Part shown: piece after piece, positions 34,335 through 43,714 of the stretch | Layout of the letters: the number at the start of each line of letters is the position of its first letter | Position numbering within the stretch: the stretch's first letter is position 1 | Origin: Litsea cubeba | Taxonomy: Eukaryota > Streptophyta > Magnoliopsida > Laurales > Lauraceae | Direction: 5' to 3' | DNA: 64,000 bases | Assembly: GCA_012931725.1 (NCBI GenBank) | Contig: CM022955.1 | Span: forward strand, 14,790,570-14,854,569 | Translations under genes and position numbers: made by a program | The notes under the pieces: generated by a model | Database searches by the model: none | What the model was told of the DNA's origin: nothing | What the model saw: only the letters and a program-made list of their open reading frames with translations

Positions 34335-35792
34335 AGGTAAATTAGCCAATAGTCCCTGAGCACGGCCTTCTAAGGCATCAGTGACAACAACTTTTTCTCT
34401 TATGTCTCTAGTCCAAACAGCTGGAGATATTTTGGTGAGAGGTCCCTAATATACCACATCATATCTAATATACCACATCATATATTTTTATGACTAATTT
34501 GCCCCTTTCAACAATTTCAGCATAACATCTTCCTTCTTCTTCTCTGTTGTCATGCATGGAGATCCCCTTCCGTCTTCTTCTCTAGGAATGAGGGATTTCA
34601 GCAGAGAGCTTTGCAAATCAAAGTCGATCATCTCCGACTACACCAGCCACTATGGCGACGGCCCGGCGATGGAAACGCAACCAGTCCAGGCATTTTCCGG
34701 CGATGGATTTTGCATAACACAAAAACCCGATGCTGTCTTTGCCTTTTCTTTCCTTTGTCAGTTTCATGTAAGTCTATCTCTTTTAATCATAGCAACCATT
34801 TTTTTTTTTTTTTGCGAAACAACTCACAGATTTGTTCAAAAACTCAATTAAAAATTTCAAAACGGAGATAAATTTTGTCAGAAACTTAGATAAATTTCTC
34901 GGAAACTCTGATAAAGATAAACTTGCAAAACTCAGATAATTTAGCTGAGTTTTTCGCAAATTTATCTGAGTTTCCGAAAAATTTGCCCAAATCTCAGATA
35001 AATTTATGAGTTTTCAAATTTATCTGAGTTTCTAGTAAAACTCGGACAAATTTATCTGAGTTTTGAACAACTTTTCTAAGTTTCGAACAAATAGTTATCT
35101 GAAGTAGTGCCATCCGACGACCCACATTCACCATATTCAAGCAACTCATGCCGGCATCCACTTCTTTAACTATATCCTCTTGAGTGTCATTCTCTTGTAC
35201 CTTTGAAATTGTACCTATATCATCCAAGCAAATGGTTTCTGCATGCATGGAAAAGTTTCTTAAGGATATTTATTTTCTACAGTATGGTCCTCATTATTTT
35301 TCATTTTGTCACCAAGCTTCTCAGTTGGGCCATTTAGCTTTGAAGACAGCTTCAACTTAGTTCTTCTTGGTAAATTATCCACCACTTGAATTCCTTGCAG
35401 ATTTGTATGCACTTCTGCTAGGAATGGAGTCACTGGATAATTCTTCTTCAAGAACGAGTGTAACCCCTCAGAGTGTTCCACTGACTCTTGAAAACAGAAC
35501 TGGGAAGCTTCTGCAAAAGCTTGTCTGGCGAGGCTTTCATTGGTCTCAAACATAGACAGAACCTGGAAGGAGAGAAGTTCATTTGAATTATTGTTGAGTT
35601 TTGGTAAATTTATCTGAGTTTTGCCAAAACTCAGATAAATTGTCTCAGTTCTGTTTTTGCTGACGTGTACAATGGCGTTTTTCTCTTTTTTCAGTGAGTT
35701 ACTTTTACAAGAGGACTGCCGTTAGTACGATAAAATATTGTGGACCGTTTGCAATAAAAATCACAGTTTAGGGACCTTCGCCCAAATGCCCC
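34335..35792. mobile_element. Mutator-like (Pack-MULE-type) element candidate
   Basis: TAATTATTT flanks the segment at 34326-34334 and 35793-35801, a 9-bp target duplication of Mutator type. The two termini align loosely in inverted orientation over about 23 bases; both have 'gtccct' at the same distance from the end, but the match is weak. The interior is unlike its AT-rich flanks: open frames of 84-99 codons on both strands (34552-34851 +, 34994-35248 -, 35260-35553 -) have gene-like composition, for example SQFCFQESVEHSEGLHSFL, but no recognised domain. They could be captured exons. No transposase is seen. Confidence 0.5.
34875..35095. repeat. irregular direct and inverted repeats of an 'aaatttatctgagttt' word
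   Basis: The word and its complement recur many times in both orientations with 5-15-base spacers, and again at about 35600-35650. The result is a string of small potential hairpins inside the Mutator-like candidate. Confidence 0.75.
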
Positions 35793-35801
35793 TAATTATT
35801 T

Positions 35802-36591
35802 CCACGATCATTGCAGTCAAATCAATTATCCTACTCTGTCCATGATTATTTTCATGATCTAAGATCTTTATTGACACTAATTGATAGCTAATTAAAGAGG
35901 AAATTCAAAACCTCTAGAGGATTTTCTAGATAAGAAAATCCTGTACAAATCTTGCACACTTATACTGTTTCTGAATTACAGAATCCTCCTGTATTTTCTA
36001 TTTTCTTCAAAACAGCCCTTGTCATCATACTTTCTTTAATATTTGAGTTTATTTGAGCCCCAATTGCTCTTTTAGCCCACTTACAAGTGTGTCTATGCTC
36101 TGCATGGTTGATCACAAACATCAAATAATTAATCTTCTTGATCTTTATTAATTCATGGAAATTGATCCGCATCAAAAGGTGTAGCATTTATAGTAAAATG
36201 AGGGTGGGTAAGGGTTTCTGAAGTAAAAGTTCATATGAGAGCAAAGAAGGTAGTGAGGAGGTAAAAAGGTCACTGCAGCTTGCAATATTCTGGCCTATTG
36301 CTGCAGACAGGCCGGGCTTGGGCCTATGGTTTAAAATCTGGGTTTGGCCCGGATATTGGTCAGGCTGGCCAAACCTGCCCTTGAACACCCCTACTTACAG
36401 TTCTCATAATCAGCAATTAAAGAACATGTACCCACATGGGCAATTAAATAAAAAAGATTTAGCTCCATGTACAAATTTTTTCTTCACATAGATTGATCTT
36501 TTAAAAACAAATGTGTCACATGCACAATCTGTATGCAGTGTCTTGTGAGACCAATGCAACTCTAGCCCTAAAGCTGTAACAATGGCATTTG
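35802..36591. other. non-coding spacer
   Basis: No gene. A 50-base stretch at about 36121-36172 resembles 10698-10746 ('caaataattaatcttctt'), so it is part of a dispersed repeat of unknown type. Confidence 0.4.
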
Positions 36592-36596
36592 GTGGA
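36592..36596. repeat. target-site duplication of element C, left copy (GTGGA)
   Basis: GTGGA precedes the left LTR and recurs at 47572-47576 after the right LTR. Confidence 0.85.
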
Positions 36597-37333
36597 TGTA
36601 AGTGCCTAAAAATTAAGGACTTTTAATTAGGGACTAGGATCTTTGATTCAGGTGATTTGGATGAAGACTGCCGTGGCTCCGACTGGACCTGAGGAGGAAG
36701 AGAGGGAAAACACGTCAGAGGACCCTGGCTGCAGGCAGCGCAAGGCTCTCCGATGCTTAAGTTAGTTCAGGGAACGAGCAAGGAAGATGGAGAGGAAATC
36801 ACAGAGTGAGAGTGCGTATTATGGGTTGCGTACCTTTAGGATGGAGGTGGAGGCGCTATTTATAGGCGATGGGGTTGACTATTGTGGGCGAGTTCCAAGA
36901 CTGGGCCGGCCACTCGAGTGGCTGCGTCCACTCAGCCCATAATGCATTAAATGCTGACCCATGCCTCATTAAATGCTAGGCTCGCTGGGTCAGGCGGCGG
37001 TTCTGACTTTTGGGCCAGGTCCCATCAGGCCTGGCCCGGAGCCATGCCCTGGGGGCGCACGTGTCCTGTACGCGCCGTTTTGTCAGTAATGATAATCTGC
37101 AGGGCATGCCCTAGCATGCGCCGTTGCTCTGCCGCCGGTCCCATCAATCTTTGTCAAATCCGCGTTGCCGGGGTCGATGCCGAGGTCGGATATGTCCGAT
37201 TTCGGGAGCTCTCACATCGGCGAATGCCGCGGTCCTTCAGCCGCGGTCACCCTTGGCCTAGGGGAGGCATAATCATCCTGTCTGGAGGCCTGGGCTAGTG
37301 CTGATCTCGGCTTAGTGAAAACACCCCCACATA
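36597..37333 (-). repeat. left LTR of element C (3' LTR)
   Basis: TGTAAGTGCC... to ...CCCCCACATA; the terminal CA seen in the other LTR is TA here. A TATA-like CTATAAATA (minus strand) lies near 36856-36864. Confidence 0.93.
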
Positions 37334-37345
37334 ATTGCCCCCCAG
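37334..37345 (-). other. polypurine tract candidate of element C
   Basis: The minus strand reads CTGGGGGGCAAT immediately before the 3' LTR, the usual position for plus-strand priming. Confidence 0.5.
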
Positions 37346-37695
37346 TCTTCCGAGCTCTTAAGGGTGTCACAACTCTTTGAGGTCGGAAGCTGAATAGGTC
37401 TCGCCGAGATACAACATGCCGTGGTACTGAGGTAACTCCGCTCCCGGGCTCGGGGGAGCTCGAACGTTTTCTGACTTTTGGAATTCCGCCGCCGTTTCGG
37501 TAGCTGGCGTCTTTACTCCTATTCGCTTTCGCTTCCGTACCCGAGGCATTAAATGGCGCACGAGAAACAAGCTGGCACTTCCACGTGTCTCTCTTTATTT
37601 GGTTGGCCCGTCATTTCGCGACGGCGCGTGCAGTGAAAAGACGCGCCCTCTTCGAATTTCGAACAGGCGCCATGATTAGCCGCCCAGTTTTTGGC

Positions 37696-37702
37696 TATAA
37701 AT
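37696..37702 (+). promoter_or_regulatory. TATA box of the antisense gene in element C
   Basis: TATAAAT in 'ttggctataaatgggggttc', about 345 bases before the antisense start codon. It is followed by a pyrimidine-rich stretch and a possible 5' UTR intron (GT at 37899, AG at 38035-38036). The promoter lies inside the element, just downstream of the LTR, and drives the plus strand, opposite to gag-pol. Confidence 0.5.
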
Positions 37703-38042
37703 GGGGGTTCGCCCCTTCCTTGCCTTCTTTTACCTTCGTCTGAACTTTCTTTGCCTTTTCCTTCTTCTTCAATTTTTTGGAGTTCTTTCTCCTTCTTCCC
37801 TGCCTTCGCCTTCGTTGAACGAAAGAAGCTGGTGCAGAGATCCCTCGGGTCCTCGTCTCCGTCTGAAAAGGGTGCTGTTGGGTTTACTAATTCCTCCGTA
37901 AGTTCCCTTCCTCTCATCTCCGTTCTATTCCCTTTTCTAGGGTTCTGTTCTGCCTTTTCTGCCTTTCTTTCCCCTCGGTCTAGGGTTCCCCTTTTGCCCT
38001 TTAGCAAACTTCTTCCTTTATTTTAGTGTTCCACTCTGTGAG

Positions 38043-40185
38043 ATGGGTATTTTCAGCCATTGGATAGAGTCCGAGAGGGGACTAGCCGGTCTCAGGGCTA
38101 GGTATGACATTCCGGACGGGGTCCAGGTCATGGCGGCCCCTCTGGCCGCCAGCATCCTTGGCGATTTTTACAACGGCTGGATGCCGTTTCCTTTAGTAGC
38201 CATAATCGAGGGCGGGGTTAGGTTTCCCCTTCGCCCTCTGCTTAGGGAGTGCCTCAGGGCATGGAACCTCTGTCCCTGCCAGCTGATGCCCAATAGCTTC
38301 AAGATCGTAATGGGCACGGATGCCCTCAATACAATCCTGGGCATCGGTCTCGGCGTTCACGATATCAAGGACGCCTACGATATCTGTAAGTCCGGGAAGG
38401 ACATGTATTACCTCCGCATCAAGCCGAGTAGGAGGCCGTTTGTGCAAGCCTTGGAGGACTCCAATAAATATGCTGGAGACGACCGCCTGATGGTCACGGG
38501 TAGCTGGGAGTTCAGCGATGACGAGGCCATCGCGGAAAGAAATTTCAGGATCCCTCGTCACTTCGGCACCCCCCCAAGTAATTACGGTCCCAGCACACTT
38601 TTTTACTTCTTTTGCTTCTCCGTATTGCTGGACTTATGTCTTTCGTTTGCCCCTGCAGGTGTTCGCCAAAGGAGAGCGGCTGCTTCCCGGGACGGCTGGA
38701 AGTTGAACAAGGCTTGGATTCGCGCCTTGGAGAATTACCACGGCCACGGGGACAGGTCGGCGTGGAGATTACTTGGGTACGAACCCAGATACCGCGGTTA
38801 TCGGAGCAAGAAGCACATTGCCCATCGCTCCCAAGCCGCGGCGGAAGTAGACGAAGAAGGCAGCGCGGCTAACTCCGGGGATCGGACCGCATCCAACTCC
38901 GAGGCGTCGACTTCGGAGTCTGAAGAGGACGACGCCGAGACGATTGGAAGGATCGTCTTATCGTCAGAGAGCGAACCAGAAGGCGAGATGGACGGGACCC
39001 GCCCGAAGCCGGTCTTCAAGAATCTCAGAGCCTTGCCTGTTGGAGGGCGAGGCCGCGGCGCAGCTTCCTCCTCTCGCGCGCCTCCTTCTTCGGGCGCACC
39101 CTCGTCTTCTTCGGCACCTCCTCCTTTGCGGACGCTGGCGCCGCAGTCCGCGGCTGGGCCCAGCACATCCGCGGTCGTTCCTCCCCCGGCGTCGCGGGGG
39201 GAAGACCTGGCCAGGAAAAGGGCCAGGGTCGAGGGCTCCGCGGGGGAGTCCTCCGGTGGCGGGATGTCGACGCGGGCAACCCCCGCCCTCTGGAGGCCGA
39301 GCTTCATGCTCCAGCCGGGGAGGCCGATGACGGTCGAGGACCGCCTCTCTGGGGGGCCCCTGGTGGTCGCCAGTCTCAGCAGTGCCTGTGCCTTGCCGCG
39401 GGACATGGAGAAGCACGATGAGCTGGACGATATCTCTCTGCTGGCGTCGCAGATGAGGGCGAGCCTGAGCGTAAGTTCCTGAACCTTTCTAGGTCTTTTT
39501 CTTTTTACCTGTCAGCTATAGCTTTCCCTGACTTGGTGGCTTTTTGCAGATCGTGCAGATGGCCCAGATCTCAGTGTCCCGGGTCCAGAAATGCCATGAC
39601 GAGCTCAAAAGGGTCCAGGCAAACTGTGAGCAGCACAGGAAAGCCTTGGAAGAGGGCAAGGTGAGGGAGAAGGAGTATGAAGAAACCCACCAAGCCCTCT
39701 TCTCCGAGCTCGACAAGGCGAAGGCGGCCTTTGAGCTGGTCAAGAGGAGAGAGGCTGAGCTGGAGAGGAGGGTCGCGGGCCTGGAGAGGCAGAAAGCCTA
39801 GCTCGAGCTCCGGATTCAGACGGAGGTTGCCGCGGCCTTCCAGGATGGCGTTGACGTGGCTGGCGAGGAGTACTCGGCGCAGGTTGATGATATATGGGCC
39901 TCGTCCTGGGAGATGGGGTGGAGAGCGGCTCTCGCGAAGGCGGGGGTTCCCAGGGATCACCCCGCATACACGTGCCTGGACGAGTTCCCACGCTCCGAGG
40001 CAGACCCCACTCCCACGGTGGACCCTGAGAGGGAGCTTGCAGCCGCGCCGGGATCGGAGATCGCCCCGTCGACGTCCGGGGCTCCCACTGCTGCTGCGAC
40101 ACCATCCGTCGCCTCCTCTTCCGAAGTCCCTCCTGATGCCGCGACTCCTTCCGCGGGTCATGCCGCTCCGGCGCCTGCCGCATGA
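38043..40185 (+). pseudogene. antisense ORF of element C, Transposase_28-type protein, probably spliced, one in-frame stop
   Basis: ATG 38043 opens a 479-codon frame. Residues about 15-110 (YDIPDGVQVMAAP, FPLRPLLRECLRAWNLCPCQ, LMPNSFKIVMG) resemble the plant 'putative gypsy-type transposon' domain (PF04195). The best exon model is 38043-38577, 38659-39470 and 39550-40185, with introns GTAATT...CTGCAG (81 nt) and GTAAGT...TTGCAG (79 nt) in phase with the frame. The middle exon encodes a Ser/Glu/Pro-rich disordered region. The last exon encodes a coiled coil (CHDELKRVQANCEQHRKALE), then an Ala/Pro-rich tail ending at TGA 40183-40185. A TAG at 39799-39801 interrupts the coiled-coil exon in frame. 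The unit is convergent with pol. Antisense ORFs in this position are known from Tat elements; their function is not established. Confidence 0.75.
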
Positions 40186-40552
40186 GGCCACTTAACTGTT
40201 TTTCTTTTTTATCTCGCCAATGTAATTTTCCCTTGGGCGCATTGCGCCACTTATGTATGAAGCTACCGGTCTTAATGAAAAATCCCTTTTTGCCTCTATT
40301 CCGTGCTTCCTTTTGTTTGGAATGTGTCTAAGTGCTTTGCTTCGGCTATACGATTGAATTTTCATACCTTGGAGGCCCGTGATTGGTTAACCGTGCTTAG
40401 AAGACGTGGCCTTTTGTAGAATATGTCGTAGGCTTGACCCGGGCGTTTTTCGCAATCGTGATGGCGAGCGAGTGATACTATTTTCTTTTAAGTATATGAG
40501 CTCGGTGAGTGTCAGGGATCATTTAGCGCGGCGATTTAGTGTGTAAGGCGAT

Positions 40553-40922
40553 TCCCCTGGCTCGTCGTCAGTGGCCGTGCTGGCTATCCGGCACGAGGGC
40601 CGAGACGCGCACGAAATGGAGAAGTTCCCCTGGCTCGTCACCAGGGACCGCGCTGGTTGTCTGGCACGAGAGCCGAGACGCGCACGAAATGGAGAAGTCC
40701 CCCTGGCTCGTCACCCGGGGCCGCGCTGGTCGTCTGGCACGAGAGCCGAGACACGCACGAAACGGAGAAGTCCCCCTGGCTCGTCACCAGGGGCCGCGCT
40801 GGTCGTCTGGCACGAGAGCCGAGACGCGCACGAAACGGAGAAGTCCCCCTGGCTCGTCACCAGGGGCCGCGCTGGTCGTCTGGCACGAGAGCCGAGACGT
40901 GCACGAAATGGAGAAGTCCCCC
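40553..40922. repeat. 73-bp tandem repeat, five units
   Basis: Five head-to-tail units with the constant words 'ccctggctcgtca', 'ggcacgagagccgagac' and 'gcacgaaa'. The first unit is the most diverged and the last three are nearly identical. It lies between the end of the antisense gene and the end of pol. The open frames across it (108-155 codons, both strands) exist because no stop falls in the repeat. Confidence 0.93.
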
Positions 40923-41047
40923 TGCCGATCTGGGGAATTGTGTTGTTGCCGCGGTACCTTCCTTGGAACGATTTCAATTTTAGAACACAAAGAGAAACTC
41001 TCTTGAGAGGAAATGACGTTCATTGATTTTGCATAAACTGAATACAT

Positions 41048-43714
41048 TTAAAAGTATAATTTCTTGAGGTGTGAAGCGTTCCATGGCCGCGGCAGCAGTT
41101 TCCCATCCATATCTTCAAGCTTATATGCGGACCGCCCCGCGGTCGAGATTACCTTGAACGGACCGCGCCAGTTCGGGGCCAACTTGCTCTGATTCGGATC
41201 CTTGTCTGCGGGCAGTGCCTTCTTCAGGACCAGTTCTCCGACGAAAAACTTTCTTTCCCGAACTTTCTGATTGTAATCCCTCGCTAGCCGCCGTTGATAG
41301 GCTGCTAAACGGATGGAAGCAGCTTCTCTGCGTTCTCCGGCCAGGTCCAGTCCCAGGGTTAGGTTTTTATCGTTCTGGACCTGGTCAAAGAGCTCGGATC
41401 TGAGCGTCGGAAGGCCGATTTCGAGAGGGATCACGGCTTCCATTCCGTATGCCAAGGAGAATGGAGTTTCTGACGTGGAGCGCCTCGGAGTGGTCCTGTA
41501 GGCCCACAGCACACTGGGTAGCTCTTCTACCCACCTTCCTTTGGCCCCATCGAGTCTATTCTTGAGCCCATCCAAGACCACTTTGTTGGAGATTTCAGCT
41601 TGACCATTGCTCTGGGGATATGCCGGAGTCGAATAGTAGTTCCTGATGCCGAGTTCCTTGCAAAAGTTTTTGAAGAGGCTGGAGTCGAATTGGGTCCCGT
41701 TGTCCGAGACCAAGACTCGAGGGATGCCGAACCTCGTGACGATGTTCTTCCATACGAAGCTCTTGGAGTCCCGTTCCGTGATGGAAGATAATGCTTCCAC
41801 CTCGATCCACTTGGTGAAATAGTCGGTGGCCACTATCAGCCACCTTTTATTCCCCGGAGCTCGGTGGAGGGGACCCACAATGTCCAGCCCCCACTGAGCA
41901 AAAGGCCATGGACTGGAGAGCGGGCTCAAATCCTGTGCAGGTTGATGGAGGTTGTGCGAGAATTTCTGGCACTTCTCGCACTTCATAGCGTACATCTGTG
42001 CGTCCTTTTGCATGTATGGCCACCAGTATCCTTGGCTTATAGCCCGGTATGCTAGTGACCTTCCTCCGATGTGACTTCCGCAGATGCCTTCATGTATTTC
42101 GTAAAGGAAATCTTCAACTCGGCTTGGGTGGACGCACTGGAGGTAGGGGCCCGTGAAGGATTTCCTGTACAGCTTTCCTTCTGGAGAGAGCCAGAACCGG
42201 GCTGCCCGGAGCCTGATCTTGTGAGCTTGCGCTCTGTCCTCGGGGAGTTGGTCGTCTTTGAGGTACGCGATGATGGGATCCATCCAACTGGGCCCGAGGT
42301 CGGCACACATAACTTGCCGTGGTGGGCTGAGCTCTATACTCGGCGATGTTAGTGAACCCACTTCTATAGTCCTCTTTTTTCCAGCTTCGACGGCGGAGGC
42401 CAAGTTGGCGAGCGCGTCGGCGTGTGAGTTAGAGTCTCTACCGATTTGTTTGACTTCTACTTCCGGGAATTGGGAGAGGAGTTTCTTGGCGAGGGTTAGA
42501 TAGGCCGCCATTCTGTCGTCGCGAGCCTGATAATCTCCAGTGAGCTGGCTCGTCACCAACTGCGAGTCACTGTAGATCACCAGCTGTTGAGCTCCGAGAA
42601 CCTTGGCACTATTCAGCCCTACCAGCAATGCTTCATACTCCACCTCGTTATTTGATGCTCGGAAGTCAAGGGTCAGGGCTTGCTCGATGACCAGCCCTTC
42701 TGGAGACTGGAGGACTACGCCGACGCCGGCCCTTCTAGAGGTGGAAGACCCGTCAACGAAGACCTTCCAAGCCGAATCTCGGGAGGTGTACCGAGATTGC
42801 TCGTAATCAGTCTCCGGGACTAGGCCATCCTGCCCCTTGCCCCCCAGTTCGGGGTCGAGTGGGCTCGGCGCCGAACTCGGAGAAGTGAATTCGACGATGA
42901 AATCAGCCAAGACCTGCGCTTTGATCGCTGTTCGGGGCTGGTACTGGATGTCGTATTGCCCCAGCTCCACGGCCCATCTTGAAACACGCCCAGAGAAGTC
43001 GGCCGTCCGGAAGACGGACTTGAGTTTGTGCTCCGTGACCACCACTATCGTGTGGGCCTGGAAATAGTGCGAGAGCTTTCGAGAGGCACTGACGAGGGCC
43101 AGTGCGAGCTTCTCCATTGGCAGGTACCTGGTTTCTGCGTCGAGGAGGGTCTTGCTTGTATAATAAATGGGCTTCTGTTGCCCTCCATCTTCTCTGACCA
43201 GTACTGAGCTCACGGCGTGGTTGGAGACTGCCAGGTACAAGTACAATGTTTCGCCTTTCTTCGGGGTTGACAGTAGTGGAGGCGAGGCCAAGTAAGCCTT
43301 GAGTCCCTGGAGGGCCGTATCACATTCTGGGGTCCACTCAAATCTCAGGTTCTTCTTTAGCAATTGAAAGAAAGGGCGGCACTTGTCAGAAGACTTGCTG
43401 ATGAAGCGGTTGAGGGCGGCGGCCATGTCGGTGAGCCTTTGGACCTGCTTCGTTGTTGCCGGGCTCTGAATCCCCAGGATCGCGGAGATCTGGTCCGGGT
43501 TCGCTTCGATACCCCGTCGCGTGACGAGGCTCCCTAAAAATTTGCCGGACCCGACTCCGAAGGCGCATTTGGAGGCGTTCAGCTTTAGCCCGAACTTCCG
43601 GAGAACATCAAAAACTTGGCCGAGATCCGCCAGGTGGTCGCGAGATTGGGTGGATTTGACGACCATGTCGTCGATGTATACCTCGACTGTCTTGCCGAGC
43701 TGCTCCTGGAACAT
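41048..43714 (-). CDS. pol: element C pol: RT (second half), RNase H, second RNase H, integrase
   Basis: 888 codons in the same frame as the upstream gag-pro-RT segment. The RT catalytic motif YIDDMVVKS is at about residues 13-21. The first RNase H spans about 115-265. A second, archaeal-type RNase H is at about 315-440 (WKVFVDGSSTSRRAGVGVVL, EYEALLVGL, IYSDSQLV). The integrase zinc region is at about 540-590 (ends CEKCQKF). The integrase core at about 610-720 has GLDIVGP, LVSDNGTQFD and GQAEISNK, so the DDE residues are kept. A C-terminal domain ends at ASHLKKLYF, residue 888. The start given is the first codon after the premature stop and is not a real initiation site. Otherwise the enzyme set looks intact. 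Confidence 0.92.
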   Translation of the reverse strand: MFQEQLGKTVEVYIDDMVVKSTQSRDHLADLGQVFDVLRKFGLKLNASKCAFGVGSGKFLGSLVTRRGIEANPDQISAILGIQSPATTKQVQRLTDMAAALNRFISKSSDKCRPFFQLLKKNLRFEWTPECDTALQGLKAYLASPPLLSTPKKGETLYLYLAVSNHAVSSVLVREDGGQQKPIYYTSKTLLDAETRYLPMEKLALALVSASRKLSHYFQAHTIVVVTEHKLKSVFRTADFSGRVSRWAVELGQYDIQYQPRTAIKAQVLADFIVEFTSPSSAPSPLDPELGGKGQDGLVPETDYEQSRYTSRDSAWKVFVDGSSTSRRAGVGVVLQSPEGLVIEQALTLDFRASNNEVEYEALLVGLNSAKVLGAQQLVIYSDSQLVTSQLTGDYQARDDRMAAYLTLAKKLLSQFPEVEVKQIGRDSNSHADALANLASAVEAGKKRTIEVGSLTSPSIELSPPRQVMCADLGPSWMDPIIAYLKDDQLPEDRAQAHKIRLRAARFWLSPEGKLYRKSFTGPYLQCVHPSRVEDFLYEIHEGICGSHIGGRSLAYRAISQGYWWPYMQKDAQMYAMKCEKCQKFSHNLHQPAQDLSPLSSPWPFAQWGLDIVGPLHRAPGNKRWLIVATDYFTKWIEVEALSSITERDSKSFVWKNIVTRFGIPRVLVSDNGTQFDSSLFKNFCKELGIRNYYSTPAYPQSNGQAEISNKVVLDGLKNRLDGAKGRWVEELPSVLWAYRTTPRRSTSETPFSLAYGMEAVIPLEIGLPTLRSELFDQVQNDKNLTLGLDLAGERREAASIRLAAYQRRLARDYNQKVRERKFFVGELVLKKALPADKDPNQSKLAPNWRGPFKVISTAGRSAYKLEDMDGKLLPRPWNASHLKKLYF

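Noticed and set aside
38193..40191. Minus-strand frames of 122-206 codons opposite the antisense gene
   Set aside because: They are shadows of a GC-rich coding strand; the plus frame has the domain, splice sites and codon pattern.
40539..41047. Frames of 87-155 codons on both strands
   Set aside because: They cross the 73-bp tandem repeat, whose units contain no stops; repeated peptide is a by-product.
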